Positions 11,542 through 22,971 of a stretch of DNA of 64,000 bases are shown piece by piece (position 1 is the stretch's first letter; every line of letters starts with the position of its first letter). The DNA lies in the NCBI RefSeq assembly GCF_005239225.2, contig NC_133295.1:1364001-1428000 (forward strand). Reading direction: 5' to 3'. The notes beneath the pieces were generated by a model. It was not told where the DNA came from. It did no database searches and worked only from the letters and a program-made list of their open reading frames with translations. The position numbers were made by a program, and so were the translations under genes. The DNA is from Populus alba (lineage: Eukaryota; Streptophyta; Magnoliopsida; Malpighiales; Salicaceae).

Positions 11542-14346
11542 ATGGGGTTTTCACTTTGCCTCTCTCAATCTCTCTCTTTCTTTCTGTTTCTCTTCCATTT
11601 CCACTCAACAATTTCATCTCCACTCTCCTCAAATTACACCTCTTCGTCTTCTCACTTGTGTGCTCATCACCAATCTCTTTCTCTCCTTCAATTCAAACAA
11701 TCCTTTTCCATTTATAGTTCTGCTTCATCGGAGTACTATTGTCAATATCCTTTTCCAAAAACAGAGTTATGGAAAGAGGGCACAGACTGCTGCTTGTGGG
11801 ATGGAGTCACTTGTGACCTGAAAACCGGGCATGTCACTGGACTGGACCTCTCCTGCAGCATGCTTTACGGCACCCTCCGTCCCAATAATTCTCTCTTCTC
11901 TCTCCATAATCTTCAGCAGCTCGACCTCTCTTTCAATGATTTCAACACCTCCCATATTTCTTCTCGATTTGGCCACTTCTCCAGTCTAACACATCTTAAC
12001 CTAAGTGGTTCAGATCTTGCAGGCCAAGTTCCATTAGAAGTCTCTCACCTCTCTAAATTGGTTTCACTTGATCTCTCTAGCAACTACGGTCTAAGTTTAG
12101 AACCAATTTGTTTTGACAAGCTTGTTCGAAACCTAACCAAGCTTAGAGAACTCTATCTGAGTTGGGTAAACATGTCACTAGTTGTTCCTGATTCCTTGAT
12201 GAATCTGTCTTCTTCTCTATCATCACTCAAACTCAAAGACTGTAGATTGCAAGGAAAATTCCCATCCTCAATGGGAAGATTTAAGAACCTCCGGTACTTG
12301 GATCTTGGAGGGAACAGTCTTACTGGTTCAATTCCATATGATTTTGAGCAGCTCACTGAGTTGGTATCACTTTGTCTCTCAGAAAATTTCTATCTAAGTC
12401 TAGAGCCAATTTCTTTTGACAAGATTGTTCAAAACCTAACCAAGCTAAGAGAAGTCAATTTAGCTTTTGTAAATATGTCTTTGGTTGCATCTAATTCCTT
12501 GACGAATCTGTCCTCTTCTTTGTCATCTCTCTCCCTCAGTAACTGTGGATTGCAAGGGAAATTCCCGGGTAACATCTTTCTCCTACCAAACCTTGAATCA
12601 CTCTATTTGTCATACAACAAAGGCCTCACTGGCTCTTTTCCTTCGTCCAATTTGAGTAATGTCCTCTCTCTGTTAGGTCTTTCTAATACAAGAATTTCAA
12701 TTTATTTAGAAAACGACTTAATCAGTCATCTAAAGTCATTAAAATATATGTCTCTTAGTAATTGTAACATTATAAGGTCAGATCTAGCCCTGCTTGGTAA
12801 TCTTACACAACTTACATATTTAGATCTCTCAAGTAATAATTTTATAGGTGAAATCCCATTGTCAATTAGAAATAATACCCTTTCAAATTTAAAATATCTA
12901 TTATTATATGATAACTTGTTCAATGGAACAATACCATCCTTTTTGTTTGCTCTTCCTTCTTTAAAATCTCTTAACCTTCATAACAATAATCTCATAGGCA
13001 ATATAAGTGAATTCCAACATGATTCATTGGTATACCTTGATTTGAGCAATAACTACTTGCATGGTACAATCCCAAGTTCAATTTTCAAACAAGAGAACTT
13101 GGAAGCCGTCATTCTTGTGTCCAATAGTAAATTGACTGGTGAGATTTCTTCTTCTATTTGCAAGCTAAGATTACTTGAGGTCTTGGACTTGTCTAACAAC
13201 AACTTGAGTGGTTCTGTACCATTATGTTTGGGGAACTTCAGCAGCAAGCTCTCAGTATTGCATCTAGGTATGAACAATCTTCAGGGCACTATCCCTTCAA
13301 CATTTTCAAAGGGTAATAGCTTGGAATATCTCGACCTCAATGGAAATGAATTAGAAGGGGAAATATCACCATCTATCATCAACTGCACAATGTTGGAAGT
13401 TCTTGATCTTGGCAACAATAAGATTGAGGATACATTTCCCTACTTTCTAGAAATGCTTCCAAAGCTCCAAATTCTTGTCCTAAAATCCAATAAACTCCAA
13501 GGTTTTGTGAAGGGTCCGATTGCATATAATTCCTTCTTTAAATTATGGATTTTTGACATCTCCAGCAATAATTTTAGTGGGTCGTTGCCAACAAGGTATT
13601 TTAATACTCTTGAAGCAATGATGACCTCAGATAAAAACATGATTTACCTTAACACGACAAATCACATTGTCTGTGTCCATTCCATAGAAATGACATGGAA
13701 AGGTGTAGAAATTGAGTTTCCGAAGATCCGAAGTACCATCAGAGTACTAGATTTGTCAAGTAACAGTTTTACCGGAGAGATTCCAAAGGTGATCGGGAAG
13801 CTTAAAGCACTACAACAACTCAACCTCTCTCATAATTTCCTTACAGGTCATATCCAATCATCATTGGGAAATTTGACCAATTTGGAATCATTAGACCTAT
13901 CTTCAAATTTGCTTACAGGAAGGATTCCAATGTAGATGGCATATCTAACATTTCTTGAAATCCTAAACCTTTCACATAACCAGCTGGAGGGGCCCATACC
14001 AAGTGGAAAGCAATTCAACACCTTTGATGCAAGATCATTTGAAGGAAACTCGGGTTTATGTGGCTTTCAAGTACTAAAAGAATGCTACAGTGAGGAGGCA
14101 CCATCATTGCTGCCATCAAGCTTTAATGAAGGAGATGATTCAACATTGTTTGGAGAAGGATTTGGATGGAAAGCTGTGACAATGGGGTATGGATGCGGGT
14201 TTGTGTTTGGAGTTGCAACGGGATACGTTGTGTTTAGAAAAAAAAGCCTTCATGGTTTCTTAGGATTGTTGAAGATAAATGGAATCTCAAGACCAGAAAA
14301 ACAAAGAAGAATGCTGGCAGATATGGTGCTAGAAGAAACTAAATAA
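11542..14346 (+). pseudogene. RLP1: Cf-type receptor-like protein with in-frame TAG
   Basis: This is a leucine-rich-repeat receptor-like protein, a plasma-membrane receptor without a kinase that in this family signals through adaptor kinases such as SOBIR1. Visible in order are a signal peptide, a cysteine-paired LRR N-cap (WKEGTDCCLWDGVTCD), about 25 LRRs with LxxLxLSxNxxxGxIP spacing, an island with MTWKGVEIEF, further LRRs, an acidic stretch, a GxxxG-rich transmembrane segment and a short basic tail. The frame is 797 codons, then TAG at 13933-13935, then 136 codons in the same frame. RLP2 and RLP3 have CAG here, so this is a C-to-T nonsense change. The truncated product would lack the membrane anchor. 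An internal LRR block is duplicated and another is missing relative to RLP3. The start was chosen at the ATG giving MGFS, shared with its paralogues. It could be an allele with a truncated product rather than a dead gene. Confidence 0.9.
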
Positions 14347-14364
14347 TGCAATTGATATTTTCAA

Positions 14365-14472
14365 GTAAGTTTTGCAAGCATTTGAGTTTTCAAATTTTAT
14401 GTTCACAATTTATGTTAGTCTATCTTTTCTCTACTCTTTCGTTTGATCAGTCTTACCTTTCTAATTTTGCAG
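14365..14472 (+). other. 3'UTR intron of RLP1
   Basis: A GTAAGT donor at 14365 and a TTTTGCAG acceptor ending at 14472 bound a 108-bp segment starting 19 nt after the normal stop. Introns of exactly 108 bp occupy the same place in RLP2 (31402-31509) and RLP3 (52349-52456). The premature TAG lies about 430 nt upstream of this junction, so RLP1 mRNA would be expected to be a nonsense-mediated-decay target. Confidence 0.7.
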
Positions 14473-15314
14473 TACAAACAAGATATCAAGTGGATTTGAC
14501 ATTGAAACAACAGTAGGGTGGCATATTCCCTTTACTTTTTTCTCTCTGTTTTTTTTTTAAGTTTCAAGGTTAATTGGGTGTTACTTTAATGAAAAAGAAT
14601 CCATGTATGTAATAGGTCAAGCATGCAAAGTTATAAAGTTATGAACAGATTGCTTACAAACTTACGAGTGTGCAAGCAAATTTATAAGAATTAAAACAAT
14701 TCTTATAAATTTTAAAGAACAAAATTTGATTGATCGATTTTGTTCTCACAACAACAACAATATTTACAAGCAAAATAGAGTAATTCTGATAACTTGTAAG
14801 TCATGAATGACTATTAAAAAGAGTAACAAACCCATCTCAAAAGGTACAAACAATGTTCCACAACTCTTACACAGATCCAAAATCATCAACAAAATCAGTC
14901 AACATTTTTTATTGACAAGTTTATATCTAAAGCAAAAGAAAGCAAGATAGGTATTAATACCACGTTAAGAGCTCTATGCTACAACAAATCTACAATTCTG
15001 AGTCGCCTAAAAACAACATATTCTACTTAGAACATTTCAGAATTGGAAAAAATTAAAATAATTTAAAATACAATTTCTCTTGGCCTCATATTAAGAAAAA
15101 AAAACAAATGAATATTTCAAGGGTCCTGATTATCCAACTGAAGATTCAAGATTTGAGATACTACGAGTTTATAGAGTCCATTACTTGTGGCTTGAACCTG
15201 ATAGTCATCTAACTGCCTTGGCCACCTAGGTGAATGAGAGCTTGACCTAGTCTTAATTGGTGTGCCATGAACTCTCTGCAAGTCTGTCTAGCACAATGGC
15301 CTTGGATAGAGCAC
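14473..15314. other. RLP1 downstream flank, inverted copy near RLP3
   Basis: No gene is seen. From about 15000 to 15290 the sequence (for example 'tttgagatactacgagttt' and 'gtgccatgaactct') matches the reverse complement of 51815-52100, downstream of RLP3. The RLP1 and RLP3 duplication therefore includes several hundred bp of 3' flank. Confidence 0.6.
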
Positions 15315-16879
15315 TGTTAGGATACGGGTATGCAAACTCGACAAGATAAAAGACAAGGGATATGATAAAATGAGAAATGAGACACAAGAATTTACGTGGT
15401 TCACCCAATTAGGCTACGTCCACAGACAAGTATAAAAGGATTTTACTAAGGCCATGTTTGTTTCCCGGAAAGTAGTTTCCGGGAAACCATTTTCCAAACT
15501 TTCCTGTGTTTGTTTGTCATTAGGAAAGTTGGTTAACGGAAAACACTTTCTAGTCAACCGGAAAACACTTTCTGGTCAACAGAAAACACTTTCCGGTCAA
15601 CGGAAAATATTTCAGTCAAAGAAAAAGTTGGCTTGGTTTTCAAGAAAGTGTTTTCCCTTAGCTGTGTTTGTTTTTCGGAAAGTGATTTCCGGGAAATCAC
15701 TTTCCAAACTTTCTTGTGTTTGTTTGCCATTAGAAAAGTTGGTCAACGAAAAACACTTTCTAGTAAAAGGAAAATTTGGCTTAGTTTTCAGGAAAGTGTT
15801 TTCCTGAAAATTTTGGGCGGAAAACACTTTTCGGAAGTTGTGAAAAATTTAGAAATGTCATTATTTGCTGATTATATCAAATTTGATCCTCAAACTTTTA
15901 ATTGCTATATATATTTTTGTTTTGAATATTTATTTTTCAATTTCATCTCTTAAAATTTTATTTTTATATTAACTTTGGTCCTTATTTTTATAATTGTTAT
16001 TTGCTTTTTTCTTATCATTTTTTTATTGAAATTTTTTATCTATCAAATTTGGTCCTTATTCTTTTATTGTTACTTATTTTATTTGAAATAATTTATGAAA
16101 TGTTGATTATTATTATTTTAATTTCTTCATCTTTTTTTTTTTTAGATTTGATCTCTATTATTTTGATCATTATTTATTTTATTTGAGATAATTTATGAAA
16201 TTATATTTTTTTTTCAATTTCATTCTCATTTAACTTTTTAATTTGTAAGATTTGTTCCTCATTATTTTAATAAACTTGAGAAAAATAAAATATTAATAAG
16301 TTATTTTCCAGCTCATTTTTCATGACATAACCAAACACTGGAAAGTGTTTTCCAACTTATTTTCCATTATACTACAAAACATCGGAAAATATTTTCTCGG
16401 AATTCATTTTCTCGGAATTCACTTTCCAAAAGAAAATTACTTTCTAGCAAACAAACGGGGCTTAGTAATGTGAGAATTACAACCTCTCTCAAATAATAGG
16501 AGAACAACTAAGAATCTCTCCATTACTAGGAGAAAACACATCACTTACTTTCTCACAAATACCTCACAACTTTGTGGGATTACTCTGTATTCACTCTCCT
16601 CTTCTTCTCTCTATCTTGGTGTGCATTTAAGGCTTGGATGCATTGCCTATTTATAGGCAAGAGTTAGGGGACAAAGACCAAAGGTCATGACACCAATTAT
16701 ACCATAAATTATGCTAACAACTCATCTCCACTCATACTCCATGAATTATACCAACAACTCATCTCCCACTTATTTTTGTCTAACAACTCATTTTCCACCA
16801 ATTATGTGGATTTAATTAAATAAAATTAAGTGGCTTCACAAGCACAATAGGCAACAATTACCAAAACTTTTCCATGACA
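15315..16879 (+). mobile_element. LTR-like segment, probably Copia, split by an insertion
   Basis: It starts TGTTAGG and ends CATGACA. It contains the 'tacgtggttcaccc...ggctacgtccac' block that is common in plant Copia LTRs, and 'tgcctatttataggca' near its end. Removing the insert at 15443-16468 leaves about 540 bp, a plausible LTR length. Flanking 5-mers (agcac and ccctc) do not match, so one end may be truncated. The assignment rests on familiar LTR wording only. Confidence 0.45.
15443..16468. mobile_element. ~1 kb inverted-repeat (MITE-like) element
   Basis: The ends are imperfect inverted repeats of about 30 bp: TTACTAAGgccatGTTTGTTT at the left and the complement of GTTTGTTTgc...ggcTTAGTAA at the right. 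Inside, a 22-bp motif 'ggaaaacactttctggtcaac' is repeated four times in tandem near 15537-15607, followed by a second, diverged copy of the left end (15661-15800). The right half is T-rich and empty of genes. The superfamily is not assigned because no clean target duplication is visible. Confidence 0.55.
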
Positions 16880-17041
16880 CCCTCATGTATGCATGGGATT
16901 TCTATGCAAATATTACAAATCAATAAAAATACCTTGAAGAATTAGCTGAGAATATAACAAATCACAGATGAGAACTATATTGTTCAATATACTATAAAAT
17001 AACTGATGGAAGCATGGAACAACACGATGATAAATATATAC

Positions 17042-17250
17042 TTACACTAGATTTTTCCCTTTTGTTCTCCTCATCCAATAGGTCCCTAATAGGAAAATAA
17101 GCTGCTTTCTTTCAAGGTTCAGGAAGATCTGAACCAGTGGAGCCCTCACACAAAATTGCTATACAGTCAAAGTCAATTTTGCTTTTGATTTTCTCCCCTT
17201 TCAAAACAACCTTCAAGATCTCAGCCCTCTCTCTTTGATCAGGTATCCCA
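17042..17250 (-). pseudogene. AAA-ATPase exon fragment
   Basis: The minus strand reads GIPDQRERAEILKVVLKGEK, then DFDCIAILCEGSTGSDL, a TGA, and in the same frame KKAAYFPIRDLLDEENKREK. This is the C-terminal part of an AAA ATPase domain (sensor-2 neighbourhood, GxxGSDLxxLC...A(A)YxP(I/V)R(D/E)LL) of the kind seen in plant MSP1/CDC48-like ATPases. The family normally has Cys where the TGA falls. A splice donor (AGT|GTAAGT) follows at about 17042, so this is genomic exon DNA and not a cDNA copy. It directly abuts, and partly overlaps in another frame, the gag start of a Tat-type element, suggesting capture or a recombination junction. The AAA family call is firm; which member is not. Confidence 0.65.
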
Positions 17251-17586
17251 ATTTCTAATTCGAGCTTCCAACGCCGCCATTTTATCTTGACCAATGCCAT
17301 CAGATGACTTGGTCTTGTGAGACTCATTGGCAAATGGATCTATGACTACAGGGGCTGGTGCTGATGGCGTTGAGTGCACAAATGCTGGATTGTGTGGAGG
17401 TTCTTGACCATGTTCACTCATTGTTTCTTCGGGTTGAGCCATAGTAGGTCGATTGGAAGGACCTTCAACAGAGGCATTTCTAAGTGTATGCTCGAGTAAG
17501 CTAGTGAGGCGAGCCACACTTGCTTTCAGAGACTCTAACTCTTCTTGGAAATGGGCATCACGGTCAGCACGCTCTTCACCTTCCAT
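17245..17586 (-). pseudogene. Truncated gag of a Tat/Ogre-type Gypsy element
   Basis: The minus-strand frame starts MEGEERADRDAHFQEELESL and continues with a coiled-coil-like heptad pattern (SLKASVARLTSLLEHTL), then a Pro/Thr-rich linker (APAPVVIDPFANES). This matches the N-terminal layout of Tat-clade gag proteins. It lies downstream of the LTR and primer-binding site at 18115-20430 in the same orientation. After about 113 codons it runs into the AAA-ATPase exon, so the gag core, pol and 3' LTR are absent. Confidence 0.55.
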
Positions 17587-18114
17587 GTTTCTTGCTCGGA
17601 GTCGAGTGTTGTAGACTCTTTGGGGACCTATATTTCAACCTGGCGCATGTATGTTATTTACAATGGATGGATGTATGTGTGTGGATGCAAATGTATGCAC
17701 ATTTGGTATGAATGGAAAAAACTCATGCAAAATGAATAACAAGAGAGTTCATGCTCTAAAGGAAGGTTCTAGGTCATTACATGATGGGTAGGCATTCTAC
17801 CTGGTCTTGAAAAGGTCTATGAACTGCCCAGTGACCACCTCACATGAAGGCAGTGTAGGGGTTTACAAGGAATGGTTGGGGCACAATGTGACCGCCATTA
17901 CCAAGTAAACACTCAGCTCATAGTTGGATGTTTCACGAATCTGAACCCCGACTGAAAGTCATGAGGCAGACCGCTACTCCCCACCTAACCTAGAATAGGG
18001 TTTATTCGCAAAATTAAAATGCATGCTAAAGCAGTAAAAATGCGAGCTAAAATTAAAGACCAATAAAAGGAAAACAATCAAACAATCAATGCTTAGTCCG
18101 ACCACACATGGTTG

Positions 18115-18132
18115 TCCCCAGTGGAGTCGCCA
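18115..18132 (-). promoter_or_regulatory. Primer-binding site of the Tat-type element
   Basis: On the minus strand TGGCGACTCCACTGGGGA follows the LTR terminus after three bases. This is the PBS used by Tat/Ogre-lineage elements (tRNA-Arg type by family knowledge). It fixes the orientation and the LTR end. A slightly mutated copy is at 58193-58210. Confidence 0.75.
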
Positions 18133-18135
18133 TTC

Positions 18136-20430
18136 TGTCGCACGTCGGAAAATCCCCCACGCGCGCGGCATCGGCTGGCGATTTTATGTCTCGTTGTTGT
18201 ATTACTTGAATTGGTTCGTTAGGAATCGCCACCTAGTATTATGGTTACTAGGAAACCCTGGTGGACTGGTCATGGTCAGAGATTCACGGGTAAGGAACTG
18301 ATTGTGGTTAGGGAAGGTGTTAGCACCCCTCACGCACCCTACCTAAGGTAAGCTGCTCTGTGGACTTGATGTGTTAGAGAAGTTTTAAAAATTTTGTCTT
18401 TTCATCGGATTTTAGAAATACAACTTTCGTACAAGTTTGTACTTCTACACCTTTGATCCGATCAAAATATTAAATCCTTCTTTATTCCTGCAATTTTATC
18501 ATAAAAAAGAATTCACAAACAAAATACAAACATCACATTCATGCTTTGTGGGCTTGATGTAAATTTTAAAAATGAAATTTTTAGCCCAATTCTAAGACTT
18601 TGACAAATCCCTTATTAATTCCTAAAGTATATGAAAAAAAAAAACAGGTTCTTATATTTTCATGAAAAATACAACATGACTTTATCTATCCCTAGATATT
18701 TGTGCATGTAAAATTGTGCATGCAAAATTAAACACTTGCTTCTTTTTGTCCTTTTTTATTTTTAAAATTCATTAACATAAAATAAAATAAAAAAAGAACA
18801 CCAGAACACACACACTCTTTTTTATTATTATTTGTTTTTTTTTTTTTTTTACATCACATTCACATATTACAAATAGCAAAAATTCAAAAAATACACAAAC
18901 AAGGCCTTAACAGTTTCAAAATTACAGAAAAGACCCCCCCAAAACACAGAATTGCAGGAGAGCCTTCTGGGTCACTTTGACACGTGGCGGCGCGTTGACC
19001 TAACGCGCCACCGTCACTGGCGGTGGCGTGGGTTCACGCGCCGCAGCCAATGAAGACCAGCAACCTGGTGGATCGGGATCGTCTCCTTCTTCTCTTCCTG
19101 TCCGTACCGGCGGTGTATCTCCCAGTCACCTGCACAAGAAGCAAAAACACAAACACAACAAATGGCAGTCAATTTTAATCTTTTTCTTCCTTGCAGATCT
19201 GTTCTCGGGTCTGTTTTTTTTTATCTGCTTTGCTGCAGATCGGTTTGCTTGTTCGTCATCTTCTCCTCTATTCCATGTATTGGCGACGAGTGCTGGAGGC
19301 CGGAGCAGCGGGTTGCGCCGCTGGGGAAAGGAGCTGCTGCGGTTGGCTTCGGTGGGCGCTGGATTTTGTCTTTTCCTCCTCTGCTTCGGGTGGCCGGTGG
19401 TGGAGAGATGAAGAAGACCGTGGCTGAGGGGAGAAAGGGAAACGAAATGGCCGGGGATGAAGGTGCCAAAAATGGCAGAGGGGACGCCGGCTGACTTCTG
19501 TCGCCTGGGAGCTGGGTTTCTTTGGAGATGGTTTTGGGAATGAAACCAGAGGAAGATGAGGGCGGCCGGTTCTGACTTTTTTTGGAAGAGAAGGCTGCGG
19601 AGTCTTGGAAAAATGGGGAACCTTTTCTGTGAGTTGGAGGATGGGATCGATGAGGATGGAGAAACGGTTCAGTTCGCAGGCCAAGGGAGAAGGAAATAAA
19701 TCGGAAGGGGGTCGCCGGCTTGTTGGCTACTGAGGGAGAAGAAGATTAAAACTGGGGAGCGGCTCAGGGAACCCAAAAATCAAAACCAGCAGGGGGGCGG
19801 CGGCTGGTGTCAGTAGAGAAGAAGAAAAGTTTAGTTTTTTAGGGTTCTCACTTTCCTTCTAAAATTACAAAATGAACCCCCCCTATTTTGAGTTAAAAAC
19901 TGCTATTTATAGGCAAAACATTTTTTTGGGTTTCCAAATTGGTCCCTCAATTTTTGTGTTCAATTCACTTGGTAAAAATTAAATTTGATCTTAAAATTTC
20001 AATCTTTTCAATTCAGTCCAAACTAAGCTCCCAAACTTAATTTTTCACCAATTAAGCCCCCAAATTAATTTGACCCCAAATTAATTTGACCCATTTAAAG
20101 TATAATTAAGTCCTTGCACTTAATTAAATCCTTCAATTGGACCTAAATTAATTCTTAAACATAATTAAAATTTAATTTGGCCCATGATTAAATCAAATTG
20201 GCCCAATAAAAATTTAATTATGTCATTGGACTTAATTTTTATGCAAATTCATCCAATAATCATTTAATTTGACCTTCGAATTTGCATTTAATTTGACCTT
20301 CGATTTTTGCCTATTTTTGCGGTTCTTTTTTATCAGCTTTCTCCACATTGCCGGCCTTTATTTTATTTTTTTTATTTTTTATTTTCAAAAAAGTGAAATT
20401 TGGGGAATAACCCAAAATTGGGTTATGACA
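18136..20430 (-). mobile_element. LTR of a Tat/Ogre-type Gypsy element
   Basis: On the minus strand the segment begins TGTCATAACCCAA (20430) and ends GTGCGACA (18136), next to the PBS. A TATA box TATAAATAG lies at 19911-19903 (minus), giving a long R-U5. GC rises sharply around 18960-19480, with short hairpins such as GCGCGTT...AACGCGC, probably in the transcribed leader. Open frames here (19028-19411 plus, 19268-19684 minus) follow the GC-rich patch and are not supported as genes. The 3' end is homologous to the LTR ends at 57229-58189. Confidence 0.7.
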
Positions 20431-21519
20431 GTTGCCCCCTGGATCAACTCTATTTGGATAAGCGGTGTGCTCTCCAGATGCTTCATGGACGTGTCCTAAC
20501 CCCAACACGGTGAAGTAGAGAATGAAGAATCCTAGTTGGTAGAGAATGGACGGATGAATAATCATTTGAGGGGAGGCTCGGTGGTCCTTTGTTCGAGGGG
20601 AGGATTGTTGGGTATACGACCAAAGTCCCACATTGGTTAGAAATGGGGAGGATCATGGGTATATAAGGATGGACAAATATCTCCATTGGTATGAGGCCTT
20701 TTGGGGTATAGCCCAAGAGCAAATCCTGGTTTCGAGTTCGAATCTCATCATCTCCATTTATTTGATAAAAATTAAGCACAAAAGTAATGTGGGCCTGTAC
20801 AAGTTTCAAGCCCAAAGAGCTTTCACTTGAGGAGGTGTGTTAGAGAATAATATAAATCATATCCTGAGACCTCACCAAATAGCTTAAGCTTTTGGGTTGA
20901 GATGATTCTTTGATAGTAACATCTCTTGTGCGTTCTCTGTAAAAAATAGTATCACTGAGTCCACTCAGGCCAGGCCCATGAATAAATCACACTTCCACAA
21001 ATCTTACATAAAAACACATTCTAGCAAGTTACTGCATAAAAAGACTACACAAATGCAGCACTTGTTTCAAGAGTAGGAACTCACGATCTGTAGCAAACCC
21101 ATCCCATAATGCCATGAACTCAGTCTTCATGTTGTTACAAAGCATTTGCAATCAGAAGGTTTCATAATTGAAAAGTTGGTTTTTGAATCCTAATTTCATC
21201 ATAATAACCCAATTACAATTGATTTGATGTATTCAAAGTAATTTAATAATATTTTTTAATATTAATCTCAAAATTTGAATATATTAAACAACTTTATTAT
21301 ACTTAATCTATCTCTGACAAACTCCCTCTGGCGTTAACAAACCTAACCTTATACTTTTTCCTCCAAGAAACAATTCCTAATGATACTTGAGAACGATCTT
21401 GTTTCCCTCATGTTTATATCAGATAATGCACTTCATATTCCATCATCTTGAGAATGGCCTCCTAACGTTGAGAAGAATAGAGAAGTAACGAATTATTCTC
21501 ACAATATTACTCTGTTTTA
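20431..21519. other. Intergenic with LTR-like relics
   Basis: From about 20590 to 20880 there is a TGTTGGGTATACGACC...TTCACTTGAGG stretch and then 'gtgttagagaataatataaatcat', both reminiscent of short plant LTRs. Inside it 'gagttcgaatctc' resembles a pol III B box without a partner A box. At 21140-21440 two blocks ('agaaggtttcataattgaaaagttggttt' and 'tcatgtttatatcagataatgcact') recur at about 31960 and 32550, downstream of RLP2. No gene is supported. Confidence 0.4.
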
Positions 21520-21804
21520 CATGGATTTCCAATGCCAGAAGAATGTAGCAATGGCGAGGCACCACCATTACCGCCATCAAACTTTATTGCGGGAGATGAT
21601 TCAACATTGTTTGAAGAAGGGTTTGGATGGAAAGATGTGGCAATTGGGTATGGATGTCGGTTTATGTTTGGAGTCATAATGGGATATGTTGTGTTTAAAA
21701 CAAGAAGACCTGCATGGTTTCTGAAAATGGTTGAAGATCAATGGAGTCTTAATGCCAGCAGAACAAAGAAGAATGCTAGTAGAATTGGTGCAAGAAGAAA
21801 CTAA
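21520..21804 (+). pseudogene. RLP C-terminal relic
   Basis: About 90 codons match the end of RLP3: EECSNGEAPPLPPSNF, then EEGFGWKDVAIGYGC leading into a transmembrane segment with GVIMGYVVF, then a basic tail ending SRIGARRN and TAA. All LRRs are missing. The junction upstream ('catggatttccaatgcca') is not homologous to RLP3. It keeps the tail frame of RLP3 (GAR(R/G)N) and not the shifted frame of RLP1 and RLP2, so it is informative about the ancestral tail. Confidence 0.8.
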
Positions 21805-21956
21805 ACACTAAATACAATTTGGAAAAACATCTCTGAACATTCAATTACCGAGCGCACACAAAGTCATTGCTTTGCGTAATTATTACTTGGCCAAGAAAAA
21901 ACAATTCAGTTTGCGCAATTTGAAGTCAACAAGGAATCTTGTTTTAATATACTACT

Positions 21957-22940
21957 AAGTGGCCGTTTGGCACTGCGGCTACGGCTGCGGTTTACAATAA
22001 AAGCAGGACTTTGATGTTTGGTAATTTCAAACTGCATTTTTATTTGACATGGGCCCCACGCAAAAACTGAGGTCAGACCTCAGATATTGAAAAGCAACTC
22101 ACACCTGCTTTTCACTCCGTGCCTTCTCTTATTGACATTTTTTTTCTTGTAACTAAAAGCTTTCCTTGCCTTAGCTAACAGCTCTGTTCCTTTCCCCCGT
22201 GTTAAACTTGATATTGACGAACAAACACTCCAGCACTCAAGGTTTACAATGGCCATCATGCTAAAAATTCTTCTATGGTGGCTCCACTGTTGCAACAGTG
22301 CGAGTGAATTAATTCACTCGCACTGTTACAGTTTTAGTTTTTTTTTTTTGAAAAAAAACATTGCAAGAAGTTTAGTTTTTTTTTTCTTGAAAAATTAATG
22401 CAATTAATTGATTTTACTCGTATTGTTCACGTGAACATGAACAATATTATTTTTTAAACAAATTAGTTTAAGATGAATTAAATTTACTCGTATTGTAATC
22501 TCAATTTTATTCCTGATAATATTTTACTTAATTTTATTGCACGCTCAAAAAATTATTTTTTCTGTAGTTCTTGTCGAATGAATTTTGTACACAATAAAAT
22601 TGTAAATTTTTCTAAAAAAATGTGTTTTACTTGAAAAACTAGTATTTAATATTATTTAATAACACTACATAAAAAGAAATTCAGTTTTTATTTTTATTTT
22701 AATTGTGTTTTATTCAAAAACTTAAAAGGAGATCGCTTAATGACGTAACAAAAAATTCAGTTTTTATTGTTGCGTGCTTAAGCAACCATGAAAAAAAATA
22801 GTCCTTGTTGGATAGATTTCGTATGTAATGACATTGCACATAATTTAATGGAAGAATAAAAAATATTTGATATCAATATTATTTATTTCATGATATAATA
22901 ACAGTGGTAAATCTAAAATATTTAAATTAAAAATCATTAA

Positions 22941-22971
<31 letters not shown>

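Noticed and set aside
11459..11821. 120-codon ORF overlapping the RLP1 start
   Set aside because: It begins before the TATA box and shifts frame relative to the conserved RLP signal peptide.
16001..16186. Hydrophobic Ile/Leu-rich ORF
   Set aside because: It is a translation of T-rich DNA in the inverted-repeat element.
19028..19684. Overlapping long frames on both strands in a GC-rich patch
   Set aside because: They lie within a Tat LTR, have low-complexity composition and mirror each other across strands; the GC content explains the open frames.
20690..20760. tRNA gene suggested by 'gagttcgaatctc'
   Set aside because: B-box-like only; no A box, acceptor stem or cloverleaf around it.
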